Positions 1-10,581 of a stretch of 64,000 bases of DNA are shown in pieces; within the stretch, counting starts at the first letter, position 1; every line of letters starts with the position of its first letter. A program made the position numbers and the translations under genes. Source of the stretch: Clarkia xantiana subsp. parviflora (lineage: Eukaryota; Streptophyta; Magnoliopsida; Myrtales; Onagraceae); contig JAPTYO010000018.1 of NCBI GenBank assembly GCA_036873135.1, positions 5,518,001 to 5,582,000 on the forward strand, in the 5' to 3' direction. A model generated the notes under the pieces. It searched no databases, was not told the origin of the DNA, and saw nothing but the letters and a program-made list of their open reading frames with translations.

Positions 1-46
1 ATTAAAATGGCTCCTATTATGGCGGTCCATTCACCAAATGCCAAAA
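1..46 (-). repeat. end of the 3' LTR of Copia-1
   Basis: The last bases match the end of the LTR at 4861-5447 (shared 'cattcaccaaat' then 'gccaa' or 'accaa'). They are followed at 47 by 'gctcccactcgccggaatgg', which also directly follows the C LTR at 15478. In element sense this purine-rich stretch is where the polypurine tract should be. Confidence 0.75.
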
Positions 47-1205
47 GCTCCCACTCGCCGGAATGGGAGGGTGCCTGTTAATACGTTGTCAACCAACACA
101 TCAACATTTAGTCTTCTATCCAGTCCTTTCTTCGGAATAGTCATACGAGGTTTTCCGTGCGACCGGCAGACATAACGGACATCGTGCTACTCATCGGTTA
201 AGAGTGTTGTAGCGTCCGCGGAACGTTGATTCCCCAACCCGTAATCAACATGCATACATCTCTGTGCAGCGTTGTATCCTTGGTCAACTGTTATTCTCCA
301 ATTCCCTAATTTCCACATAGGAACAGTTCTCCAAGGCATCCGTACAAGTATTCACAACCTTCTACTAATATCCGGTTCGTGGCCACCTAGTGAATACAAG
401 AGTCAGAGAACTACATGTGAATTTGACCATCCCCATCAACCGGTTTCCAAAACGTGGTCATTGGGCCGTTTTGTTTAGCACTGCATTCGTACGCCTGGAA
501 ACAACCATTGAGATTAACCTTAGATATGAGTTTTGAGTCCGTGAGAATACTTCGGGTGCTCCTTCATAAAGCACCCAGGATCAGCCACACGCTCATGGTG
601 AAGAAGTTTGTGCCCGCCTGAATCTCGAGGATTCTATCTAGCAGAACCGAGTCTAACCCCGTGGTCGAGCATGGCACACGCAGTATGAAGTGCGCGTCGA
701 TAGCATAACCTAAGTAGTCAGGAGTGGGAAATGTCATATGCTACCGTAGATTTTCATCGGGCCCATAATGTTGTTTCCGATGAACTAAGTTCATCACGGC
801 GATATGCAAAACAAGATCATGTCGTGTTACCCCGAAACCAAATGATCGTTTTACTTAACCAGGTTTTTTGAAAACACCATGGTTCTTAGCCGGTCTTGAC
901 ATGGTGGAGGTTCTTCCTATGTCAAGACGACCGAGCGTGTGTGACGAGGCTATGCAAACATTCGGCATATTTTATTGGGAGGTTTTACACTCCAACGACT
1001 ACTTTATATACCGTAAAATCTGATGTAGTTCAAACATTATGACGTCGTAAGATTATAAACTCAAATTTCAATTCATCCATTCAAATTGGAAAAATTCGAA
1101 ACTAAAAAATATTGCTTGTCACAATACTATCCTCCTAAACCCTACGCAGTCTAAGCATTTTGACATGCTTTTCAATAACTTCCCTGCGTAATGATTTAGT
1201 CAATG
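47..1205 (-). other. non-coding 3' region of Copia-1
   Basis: No open reading frame of note. The stretch is alignable by eye with 15478-16610 of element C over its whole length (shared landmarks 'gtccgtgcgac'-like blocks, 'cgcggaacgttgattccc', 'gacgtcgtaa'-like end). It is the long untranslated segment between RNase H and the 3' LTR in this copia family. Confidence 0.7.
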
Positions 1206-1210
1206 GGTCT

Positions 1211-1888
1211 TGTTAAGTCTGCTTCCACTTGGGTAACTTCGGGCTTCTCTCCCACGAACGGGCTCTGGATGTGTGCACGGGAACGGGTATCTGTCTGTAT
1301 GCCGCGAACCTGAGACACGATCCTCGAACCGATCTTCAACTTCCCGACTTTGATCTCTCGAACTTCGGGTCTTGCACAAGAGGCAGTAACCAGCGGGGGA
1401 GAGGGGGGGAATGCTGGTTGGGCACTCTCCGATGCTCAAGTCATAATCTTTAGAGAGAGAAAGCCTTTTAGAGAGAAGTCAGAGCACGAAATGCCAAAAT
1501 GAGGGAGTTGTTTAAAATGGGAGACCTAGGTCCCTATTTATAGGGAACCAAAGGATCGTGCCCAGCTTTGAACGGTTTGATGCCGGTAAAAGGAAAACGT
1601 ATACCGTCATCAAGGTGGACTATGCGCACACTGACTTCTCGTACTTGGAAAAATAATCGGGATAAGCGCGCGGAGAACGTCGGTAATCCGGACCTACCCG
1701 GATAGTTTAGCAATCCGGACCGGGTCCGGATTGCCTTAGAGAAATCCGGAAGTCCCCTGGTCCGGGTACTGCGCGTATTCCGGACCATTTTGGACTGGGT
1801 GTCCGCGGAAGAGTTCTTTTACGGGTTTTGGAGTATTTTGCGAGGCACGAAATGTAAACACGAACCCGAATTGGACAGATATCTAACA
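1211..1888 (-). mobile_element. solo LTR (S) of the gypsy A/B family inserted in copia RNase H
   Basis: The insert starts TGTTAAG and ends TCTAACA. It is flanked by the perfect 5-bp duplication GGTCT (1206-1210 and 1889-1893). It splits the copia RNase H reading frame. It resembles the LTRs of elements A and B in layout: 'tttagagagagaaag', a minus-strand TATA box in 'ccctatttataggg' (about 1533-1546), palindromic CCGGATTG blocks (1705-1740), and a terminal 'cgaacccgaattggac'. No internal sequence is present, so it is a solo LTR left by LTR-LTR recombination. The small ORFs inside it are chance. Confidence 0.9.
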
Positions 1889-1893
1889 GGTCT

Positions 1894-2545
1894 GCAACCA
1901 TATTCTTAGAGGAAAAGTATTCTTGTGTGATCAATTTTTCTTCTACAATATTCTTCGCATAATTATATTTAACATCAATGCGTTTCATCCTACTATGGTA
2001 CTTCAGATTCTTAACCGCCGCTATCGCTGCCTGACTGTCAGAGTAAATCCTCATAGGTTTACTCTCGTCCTTGACGTCAAGTAGATCAGTTAAGGGTCAC
2101 TTAAGCCAAATAGATTCCTGTGAATTCTTAGAAAGGGCCGCAAATTCGGATTCCATTGTGGATAGCGCGACACCTAAGGAGGAACCTGCAGTACCATTGC
2201 CGAGATGATTCTTTAAGACCGTAGATCAATCTTTGGAGTTTACAAACTTTACGTTCGTTTCCAGGGTTAATGAAACCCTCCGGTTGCTCCAAATAGATCT
2301 CTTCATCCAGGTTTCCGTGGATGAACGCGGTCTTAACATCAATTTGGTGCAGCTCCAGATCGAGGCATGCAACCAAGGCTATGATAGCACGGACTGTGGT
2401 GTAACACACAGTCAGTTAGTAAGTCTCATCAAAGTCCACTCTGTGAAGTTGGGTATATCCTTTCGCGACTAATCGAGCTTTGTAACGCTCAACGTTTCCA
2501 TTAGCTGTGGTTTCAGTTTCAGAACCCACTTAGCCCCTATTTCAA
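1894..2545 (-). pseudogene. copia pol remnant: reverse transcriptase N-part and RNase H
   Basis: On the minus strand 2409-2128 encodes the start of a copia reverse transcriptase, including 'QIDVKTAFIHGNLDEEIYLE' followed by QPEGF. 2054-1894 encodes RNase H with 'YSDSQAAIAAVKN' and 'HIDVKYNY'-like residues. The central reverse transcriptase with its YVDD box is deleted, because the two pieces lie only about 75 bases apart. The RNase H end is split by the solo LTR at 1211-1888; its last piece is at about 1150-1205. The same protein is better kept in element C (16613-18250). Confidence 0.85.
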
Positions 2546-2557
2546 CGATTTCACAAG

Positions 2558-3078
2558 ATTTACACATACCTCTACAGTTATCCGTAGAACCAAGATCTTC
2601 GCAGGAGGGAGTTCACGATCCTTCGGTCGGCACCCGTAGGGGTTCTTGTGAAGGAAGCCCTACATGGTATATTCTCCACAGCAAAGCCTCTAATTGATTC
2701 TTGGCAAGGGGACAGATCTCCGGAGTGTTTGCTCGAAGGCAAATTGGCACACCCTTGGTGTTGATATATGGTGCGGCCGGTGGTGTTTCGGGGGGGAGGG
2801 TTTTCTCTCAAATCATCACTTAAAGGGAATTGTGATTAACCCCAATAGAACCCCTAACTCCCCATATATATAGAAGGAGTAAAGTGGACAAAATTCTTCT
2901 TTACCACCTCCTAAGTTTCGGCCGACCAACTAGAATAGGATTACCCAATTTTGGGCCTCTCATGTCAATTGGGATTTGGGTGTTGCCCAATGTCCTTAAG
3001 TGACTTATACCCAATTTACTTAGGTAACCTATACATATAATGGGCTACCATTTTACGGCGCCCATCACCATATGCTTA
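2558..3078 (-). repeat. LTR fragment of the copia C type, misplaced inside Copia-1
   Basis: The segment matches the C LTRs from about position 90 of the LTR to its end: 'gagggagttcacgatcc', 'ctcgaaggcaaattggcaca', 'cccaattttgggcctctc', 'gggctaccattttacggcgc'. It lies head-to-tail with the pol remnant on its left and the copia 5' leader on its right. The first ~90 LTR bases are missing. It takes the place where gag and most of pol should be. Confidence 0.75.
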
Positions 3079-4251
3079 CACCCAAGGCCCTTTTGAAAAC
3101 GTTTCGAGCAATTCATGCATACATAAAAAATTCTGCTACATAGGCAAATTATCATATGCAGACACACCCAAGAAACAAACCAATCATCATGCATACGCGT
3201 CATGCGCCTAATGTTTCGAGGAACTCATGCTAGCATATATAATTCTACTACCCAAGTAAATTATCATATATGGCCACATCCTCCACGTTCATGCATACGC
3301 ATCATGCGTGGTAACTCCACAACAAACATGCATATTTGGCGACTGCTTTTTATTTTATTTTAAAACATTTGGGGCTGACTTGCAATTCATGCTTATAATC
3401 AATCACGCGAACTTTAAGACATGGATTCTAGGCAATAACAACCATCACAGCATGTCTATCACAGTGCGCCACTCATTAATTGAAAACAAGGGCTCTGCCC
3501 ACAACATGCAATATTCAGCTAGCTTGACATAGTCGAGACGCCATTCTAATCATGAAACAATATCAATTAATTAAGCAATTGCAATTCAGCCCACTAAATT
3601 ATTTAGTCCCAAAAGCATGCATTTCCGAGATCCATCCCTATAATCGACAATATGTATCAGGTTTTACTAAAACGTGAAAATTTCAAACTGATTCGCGCTG
3701 TGTAGGTAATTTAACGTTTGAAAACATTTGGATTTTAAAATTTGAGCATCCTATTTTCAGTTGACTCGGGTCGGTCCGACCAAAACGGTCTGACTCATGT
3801 CAAATCGGTCCGACCGATCCGGTCAGGTGAAAATGGTCTGACCGGTCTTATTCGTTTCAATAGGAATTCGGTTCGGTTCGATCCTTCACTCAAACCGGGT
3901 CGATTTGGTTCGACCCATTAGTTACCCGGTCCGACCCGACCCGGATGGGTCAGATCGATTGAGAAAACCCGGTTGACACGCTCCGGTTTGACCCGTGGAA
4001 CCCGACCCGGTTCGGTTCAGTTGACCCGGTTCGATCCAGTTTGGATTCCCTTATGTCTTCCGAGTCGGTTGACCCGACCGGTTGTGCAAAATCGGACCGG
4101 CCCATGACCCACTAGTGGTCCGGCTGAAATAATCACTTGTGGACTAAGTAGGGTTTTAAAATCCACTAAATCTTAACTTAGACACCATGTAATACTAACT
4201 ATAGATATAATTTCCAATATTTGCACAATATATATAATTTTCGACACATAC

Positions 4252-4298
<47 letters not shown>

Positions 4299-4845
4299 CA
4301 AGATTCTATATTTGGGATATAATTCTACCAACAATATATATATATATCGGCAAAAACATATATATATATACATATATATTGTCAAGATTCTATATTAGGG
4401 ATATAAATCTATCAACAATATATTTTCTCAATCTTTAGGCAACTAATATCTATCAATATTATCAATATCCCTAATATTGTGATAAAATATATTTATAATT
4501 TCTATCCACAATTATCATGTGAATCTAGCCCTAATTGTGACCAAATTAACCTAGCAATAATTTCGGCCGAAATAATTAAAATTTCATACAAGAAATTTCG
4601 GCCATTAGGGTTACTTGGTAAACCTACATGTGGTTCGGAAAAACATCATTTTAGGGCTAGTGGTAAAATTTCTAGATCAAATTTTACTAAGATTATAAAT
4701 CCAATGTTTGATTTTGATAAAAGTCACGTTTTTTTCTTGAAGATCATAAACAACAGTTTAACTGAAAACACTCAATTTCGTTATTATTATTTTTACTAAA
4801 AACTCAAGAACATCAATTTATCAAAAATCATGAACTCCCTAACGC
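3079..4845 (-). other. 5' untranslated leader of Copia-1, with CGGTT-rich and AT-rich tracts
   Basis: The stretch is alignable with 20880-22680 (C) and 51300-52590 (F). It contains a segment dense in CCGGTT/CGGACC words (about 3760-4100), a long (AT)n microsatellite at 4256-4295, and smaller AT runs at 4335-4380. No coding sequence is seen. The apparent ORF at 4173-4385 is a translation of the (AT)n tract. Confidence 0.65.
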
Positions 4846-4860
4846 GGGCTCTGATACCAC
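4846..4860 (-). other. primer-binding site of Copia-1 (initiator tRNA-Met type)
   Basis: In element sense the bases next to the 5' LTR read GTGGTATCAGAGCCC, the usual plant copia site pairing with the 3' end of initiator tRNA-Met. This fixes the element's minus orientation. Confidence 0.9.
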
Positions 4861-5447
4861 TGTTGGATATATGGGGATAAATAATACAGAAATAAAACAC
4901 GTGTACATGCCAGATATTCTAATTACGCAGCAGAATAGTGGCACATACCAGTAATTGCTTTCTTGTAGTCCCAAGATCTTCAAGGGGAGTTCTGATCCTC
5001 CTGACGGCTCCTATAAGAATTCTTCTTAAGGAATCACCTACACGGAATGATCTCTACAAAAAAGCCTATTGTTGATTACTAGCAAGGATCTCTGGGGTAA
5101 ATTGCTCAAAGCGATTTGGCACCTAAAACCCTAGGGGGTTCTGCCGAAACTAATGAGAGAGGGGGAGGTATTTCTTTGGTCTCAAGACCTAGGAGAAGAG
5201 AGTGATTAGCTTCTAATAAATCCTTGACTACCCCTATTTATAGAGGAGGTGGGATAAATCCCACCTACTTGCTCCACAAGTATTTCGGCCGGCCTAGCTA
5301 CTGGGGAGGCCAATTTTGGGCCTCTCAAATCAATTGGGATTTTAGGCCTAGCCCAAAATCCCTAATGTGACATAACCCAATAACCTTAACTGTTGGGCTT
5401 ATATTAAAAGGGTTTCTATTACGACGGCTCATTCACCAAATACCAAC
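4861..5447 (-). repeat. 5' LTR of Copia-1
   Basis: It begins TGTTGGATAT next to the primer site and ends TACCAAC, close to the expected inverted CCAACA. A minus-strand TATA-like box lies in 'ctatttatagagg' (about 5235). Its length (~587 bp) is close to the 609-610 bp of the C LTRs, to which it is related but clearly diverged. Confidence 0.8.
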
Positions 5448-5652
5448 TGTGAAGCCATCGATCGAACCTGTTAATATATAAGAAGATCACGGTATATATG
5501 CATGAGGTGAACATCATCAGTTCTACATCAATTCTGATTTTATTTTGCAGAATGGAACAATTGCGATTTAAATATGTTTCTGATTCTCGTGGACGAATTA
5601 CATCTGTTGCTCGACCGGTGGAAGCTTACCTTCGTATAGATGCGTCTAATAC

Positions 5653-6307
5653 CTGAGTAAGGGAAAAATCACTCCAGGAATGCCAAACAGCACTGCTCTT
5701 TTGATAGCTTGCAAGTGAGAGTAAAGAAAAAAAAAAATTAAAATGAACAAATGAGATCTAACTCTGTAGATAAAGATTACATTTCAAAAGCATTTCAAGT
5801 TAAGATGAATATATTTCTGAATTAAATGAGAAATGAATTGTTCAACTGCGTCAACCTTTTTATACACCCAATGCATATTTATCATCTGGTAAAATAACTA
5901 TAGCATGGCCCTTAAAGCCTTCTGTTCCGCAGTCCACCATGGGATTCATTGTTTCTTCCTTTGAGTTGTCACCGAGGTCATTACAAAATAACATCAATAA
6001 CTCCATTACATTATCACTATTTTTTTTTTTTACATTAATTACATTATCACTACTTAATATATAAATATAAACTAAGAACAGAGACCAAAAAGCCCTTTTA
6101 AATTAATGAGCACAAGGATATATAATGTACGTACTTAGAAAACTACATGCCTCAGTGGAATCAACACCAAAAAAAATAATGTGAAAATCACTAAAAAATC
6201 AATCTTTTAATCCTGAATGCAGCAAAAGTTTGGTATATTCACACCATGACTCTTTCCATGACACGTTTAGCTGCCACCTCAACTTTCGGCTTCCCAACGT
6301 CTTCAAG
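5653..6307 (-). pseudogene. ECR1/UBA3 (RUB/NEDD8-activating enzyme E1 catalytic subunit) pseudogene fragment
   Basis: Three pieces on the minus strand match the ECR1/UBA3 family. At 6307-6247 'LEDVGKPKVEVAAKRVMERV' follows a plausible AG acceptor. At about 5975-5886 'NPMVDCGTEGFKGHA' and 'IVILP' lie in the crossover-loop region. At 5707-5653 'IKRAVLFGIPGVIF' sits between AG and GT splice sites. In living plants this subunit, with AXR1, adenylates and thioesterifies RUB/NEDD8 for cullin modification. Here the ATP-binding N-terminus, the catalytic cysteine exon and the C-terminus are not visible, the middle piece runs into unrelated bases instead of a GT donor, and no start codon is linked. It is a gene relic or a fragment captured by a mobile element, in the spacer between Copia-1 and the CTCGA repeats. 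Confidence 0.7.
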
Positions 6308-6986
6308 CTTGTAGTAAGAGACAAATACTTGCTATTAAATTAAACCATTAGATGTAAATCTCCAAAAAAGAAAGCCTAAGATTAGACCAAGCATCGAAAT
6401 TGGAATTGCTACATACCAGTCAAAGAAATATATGGAATTGATACAGAAAGAAATAAGGACTTTTCTAGTATGCTACAGATTAAAAACAAGTTTTGAACTA
6501 TAACTGAAGACGGATTTAAAAGAGAAGAGCATGGAGGAAAGATGGATGCGCGCTTCTGTAAGAAAAGAAATCCAAAGTCTGACGGCGTCACCTAATATTG
6601 GCTAACCCCAACCAAGGACCTCGCTTCGGTCACGCAGCGGAATCGTCCCGCTTTCCGTAAATAGTAAAGCCAGAAAGCGGTTATATATGTCTTAAATTAT
6701 TAAAAATAAATAAAAATGTATAATTACCTGCTTAACAGGTTGCAGGTTTTTTATTCTATTTTTTTTTTTTCACTTTTAGCTTCAATTGATAATAACTTTC
6801 GTTTTATAAGACCAAATGATTCACGGTCAGTTGTGTTGCATTCGTTATTTTACGAGCTTCTATTCAAGACCCATATTGATATATTTCTCTGTAATGTATT
6901 CAGCTCACAACTGTCTTACAAATCACACGTGCCAATTTCAATTATTTTCCCAAAAATATACATGCTTGAATTATGTTCCTAACGCT
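6308..6986. other. spacer, no gene recognised
   Basis: AT-rich DNA. The ORFs here (for example 6409-6591 minus and 6716-6982 plus) have no recognisable family motif. A stretch at 6600-6660 with 'cgcagcggaatcgtcc' has a weak echo at 8243-8290. Confidence 0.4.
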
Positions 6987-7487
6987 AGGGCTGTAAACGA
7001 ATCGAGTCGAGCCGAGTATCTGACAATCTCGACTCGACTCATTTTACTCGAGCTCGAACTCGACCGAGCCTTAATTTTTTCGAGTTCGAGCTCGACTAAG
7101 TGCCATACTCGACGAGTTCGAGCTCGACTCGACTCGACTCGATAAAATTAAAAAAAAAATCAATTAATTAATTAATAAAAAGTGCGCCTTAGCTCGAGTT
7201 CAAACTCAACTCGATTAGGTTTTTGACTCGAGCTCGAACTCGACTTGAACTCAATATATACTTACATAAAATTATTATTTAAAAATAAAAAAACTCGAAC
7301 TCGACTCGAATAGGAAAAAGAAAAAATCTCGATTAGGCTCGCGAGCCTCTCGAGTCGAGTACCAGTGAACTCAAAATCGAATAGGCTTTAGAAAAAAGCT
7401 CGACTCGAAATTTAGTGAGTCAAATTCAAATATTGACCAAGCCGATCTTGAGCAGCTCACGAGTATCTTGACTCGTTTACACCCCCT
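6987..7487. repeat. CTCGA-rich repeat element with short inverted ends
   Basis: It begins AGGGCTGTAAACGA and ends TCGTTTACACCCCCT, so its ends are inverted repeats of about 14 bp with a few mismatches. The body is packed with CTCGA, GAGCTCGAACTCG and related words on both strands and can form many hairpins. No convincing target duplication is seen, although 'taacgc' occurs near both sides. It codes for nothing. A second, shorter copy follows at 7543. Confidence 0.6.
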
Positions 7488-7542
7488 ACTTAACGCATTC
7501 GAAATTTACAACTCAATTAAAAATCGAATGTTAACACTATGT

Positions 7543-7790
7543 AGAGCTATAAACGAGCCGAGTCGATCCGAGTATCTCGCAAACTCGACTCGACTCATTG
7601 TATTCGAGCTCAAGCTCGAACACGACTGAACCTAAATTTGTCAAACTCAAGGTTGACTCGGTGCCATACTCGACGAGCTCATTCTCGGCTCGACTCGACT
7701 CGAATCGCAAATTTTAAATTGTTCAACTAAATTATGAAATTGTGTATCTTAGACCGAGCTCGAACTCGGTTTGAATTGAATATATATATT
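7543..7790. repeat. second, partial copy of the CTCGA-rich repeat
   Basis: It starts AGAGCTATAAACGAGCCGAG, like the first copy, and has the same CTCGAC/GAGCTCG words up to about 7770. The matching right end is not seen. It lies in the same orientation 556 bp after the first copy's start. Confidence 0.5.
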
Positions 7791-8380
7791 ATGCTAGCTA
7801 GGTATATTATGTTATATAAACTTTTGTTAAGTTATATCTATTATAAAGACTGTTGCATATAAATATTTTGTCAAAGTAATGTATAAAATATTAATATAAA
7901 TATTCTCCAAAATTTATTAATTATATGCAAATGTAATTTTGTATTAACTAGTCATGGTTTGATTTAAAAAATTAATAAAAAAAATTAATATATGTAGTAT
8001 TATTATTTATAATATAAACTCGGGTGTAGTTTCTAATTTTTTAAAACTAATATGTGTAATAATTAAATGAAATTTATATTTTTTTTCAAAAAAAAAAGTT
8101 GATTTTTATTTTTTAGAACAATTTATTATTTTGTCTTAAAGAACCTTCTTAATAGGTTACAAGTTTAAATAATTAAATTATTTCCTAAAATATTATAACA
8201 AACTTTCCTTTTTTATTTTAGATTACTATTTTTAGCAGGCGTGACCATTCCGCAGCGGGATATAAGAATTTTCCAACCCCAACCAATTTAATTGAAGACG
8301 GCACCGACCGGTTATATTATAAACCAATCCATCCAGTTTTTTTTTACTTTAACTGAACCCTAAAAGGCACAAGAAGAAGC
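7791..8380. other. very AT-rich spacer
   Basis: Mostly A/T runs. I see no gene, no repeat with clear borders and no RNA gene. Confidence 0.4.
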
Positions 8381-8524
8381 ATGCTTCTGGAGCATGCCGG
8401 AAAATTCCTTTTTCAAAGTACGAGACTGAAGGAGCTTGAAGATAAAAAACGTACGAAGCAACCACGTGCGAGGGCCAGATCATCAAGCAAGGACTTGTGG
8501 GGTAATCTATCCATAATATGTTAG
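8381..8524 (+). CDS. short basic ORF, unrecognised
   Basis: An ATG-started frame of 47 codons has a basic middle (KKRTKQPRARAR, resembling a nuclear localisation signal) and ends TAG. A TATA-like 'ttatattataaa' lies about 70 bases upstream. A possible GT donor follows codon 40 ('tggggtaatc'), so it could be a first exon. It lies just upstream of a copia-like primer site (8578), so it may belong to an old LTR and be chance. I do not recognise the sequence. Confidence 0.2.
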   Translation: MLLEHAGKFLFQSTRLKELEDKKRTKQPRARARSSSKDLWGNLSIIC

Positions 8525-8577
8525 TTTTATTGGATTAATTGATCGTTTTGTTTGTGATTATCCGATATTTCCAACTG

Positions 8578-8590
8578 TGGTATGAGAGCT
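8578..8590 (+). other. possible degenerate copia primer-binding site
   Basis: TGGTATGAGAGCT differs by one base from the plant copia site TGGTATCAGAGCT. It is preceded by 'tttccaac', a plausible LTR end. The following 850 bases would be a copia leader cut off by element A at 9449. No other part of that element is recognised. Confidence 0.4.
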
Positions 8591-9444
8591 AATATATGTT
8601 GTGTTTATGGTTTGTGATTGTTATTTGATTTAAGAATTGGGGGTTCATGAAAATACTAGTTTTAATTTGGATAAAAAAAATTCTTAGCAACTAAACCAAG
8701 TTTTAACTGTGGTTACGCCAAGGCACCGAGAAACGCAGAGCCCAGTGGCCGCCAGCAGCCGCACCACCATTCGTCCCTCTGTGTCGTTGCTGTCCACCGT
8801 CGTTCCGAATATGTGGGGTGACCTCAAGTCACCCCACCCAAATCCCGTTTTACTTGTAACCTTAATTCTACGAATTTTAATCTTGATAATTAGGGCTATA
8901 GTTTCGATGTGAAAATCCTAACAAGATTCATTATCGGATTCTTCGAATAAAATTGAATGTGGATTTAATCAATAGATTGAATCTTGATCCAAAGCTAAAA
9001 GCCAGATTTTAGAGTTTTATTAAAATTAATGTTGATTTCTTCATGTTTATGATGTTTTTAGAATTCATGGTGAGTAAGAAATTATGTTTAGTGCCGATAG
9101 ATTTTAATTAATTGATTGCGCACTAGAATTGAACTTTAAACTATGTGGATTTTTTTGCATGATAGAAAAATTCCAGGTTAATTGAAATTTCCAGAATTTG
9201 CAATACCTTAATTTGATTTAATTTCAAATTAGTCCCTGAAGAATTTAGGGCAAGAAATCTAAATTTTTGAAAATTGTAAATTGTTCCCCAAAGTTTAAAA
9301 AAGTTTTAGGTGTGCCCCTAATTTTACAATTTAAACACAATTTAATGTGCCGAACCAAAGTTAAATGTATTGTCCATGTTAAATGGACTTGATTTCTAGC
9401 ATACGATAATTTATGGTGAGAAAATTATGAATGTTTGCTTGGTT
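8591..9444. other. non-coding, possibly a decayed copia leader
   Basis: AT-rich with one GC-richer patch at 8705-8850. The 67-codon frame there has no family motif. Element A interrupts this DNA at 9449; it should continue at 34432. Confidence 0.35.
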
Positions 9445-9449
9445 GTTGA

Positions 9450-10106
9450 TGTTGGGACCCGGACTGGACGGAATGTCTGATCCTGGTATTGACTCGGGAA
9501 GATGCCTCGGGTTACTCACTTGTTGGGGCTTGGCACGTGTCGGGGCTCGTGCATCTCCGTAAACCTGCAAGAGGGGCAGGATCACACACCACGCAGGGGG
9601 GGTGGAGTGCGATGAACCCTCTCCGAAGCTTAAATAAGGTATTTTAGAGAGAGAAAGTAAGAGAGAGGTCAGAGCTTCCGCTGTCAACTTAGTCGGAAAA
9701 TGGGAGAGTGAAGTCCCTTAAATAGGAGATTTCCAACTCGAACCCGATTTTGAACGGTCCAATGCCGGTTTAATGTAAATTACGAACCGGGCGTAGACGG
9801 GAGTAAAGCTGACATCGGGAGGGTCTGCAAGTGTAGTGTTTGCGTATGGGTTTGTAAGTCACCAAGAGGAGTAATCCGGACCGTTCCGGAGTATCGCAAG
9901 GATGCTGGGAGGTCCGAGGTGTTGGGACAATGCGGAGGGGTCCGGATTGTCCTACAATCCAGACGGGATGTAAGTCCGGGGCGCGTACGCGCGTGCCCCG
10001 GACTTTTAGTGTTCGCGGGTGAATAATTCGAGACCGTTTGGTGGGTTTGACGTGTAAACTAGTCCGAATAATATAAAACGAACCCGAATCGGACGTAAAC
10101 CCATCA
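9450..10106 (-). repeat. 3' LTR of element A
   Basis: In plus-strand view it starts TGTTGGGACC and ends CCCATCA (657 bp). It matches 33768-34426 throughout. A minus-strand TATA-like 'ctatttaag' lies near 9720. Palindromic TCCGGATTGT/ACAATCCGGA blocks occupy about 9935-9965. The polypurine tract in element sense, CTCGGGGGCAAA, abuts it at 10107. Confidence 0.9.
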
Positions 10107-10581
10107 TTTGCCCCCGAGTCAAGTGGTGGAATGGCCCTGTCTTGACTCTATTTTCGATAGAGTATACGTTCGATATAAGTTTGGATGTTACCTCAGAGAG
10201 AAATTATTGTCCGTCGGCATGTGGACCTTATTGTGATGTATCCCTCCTTGGGCATGGACGGGAATAATTGTATCTACAGACATGATTAGTACAACAAGCA
10301 TGTATATATGACATATATGTATATGAAAATTCTAGTCCGTGTATGGGATCATGAATGTGGATGCCAACATATATGTGATCATGATGTGTGCGCGTACGAG
10401 AGTCGACATACGATAAGCAATGTTATGAAATTAAATCATATAAGTATTGGCATGTATATATGATAACATGGATAAGAGTATATGCACGTCGGGGTTACAA
10501 TTATAAACACGTGATATGGGTATGCAAACGTGTGTATGTAGATGCATGCGTGTATGCATAGATGTGTAAACATGCATAAGT
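10107..10581. other. subterminal region of element A, rich in short GTATG/ACAT words
   Basis: Non-coding. Degenerate repeats of words such as 'atgtatatatgac' and 'gtgtatg' run on to about 11640. The equivalent region in B (24300-24620) has the same texture on the opposite strand. Confidence 0.6.

Larger units (their letters stand above)
1..5447 (-). mobile_element. Ty1/copia LTR retrotransposon Copia-1, decayed, cut by the window start
   Basis: The element reads on the minus strand. Its 5' LTR is at 4861-5447, its primer-binding site at 4846-4860, and only the last 46 bases of its other LTR are inside the window. The internal part keeps a broken reverse transcriptase/RNase H region (1894-2545) and a long non-coding tail (47-1205) that matches 15478-16610 in copia element C. 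Gag, protease and integrase are missing. In their place lies an LTR fragment (2558-3078). A solo LTR of another family sits at 1211-1888. The element cannot be autonomous. Confidence 0.85.

Noticed and set aside
4173..4385. 70-codon ORF rich in Ile-Tyr
   Set aside because: Translation of the (AT)n microsatellite in the copia leader.
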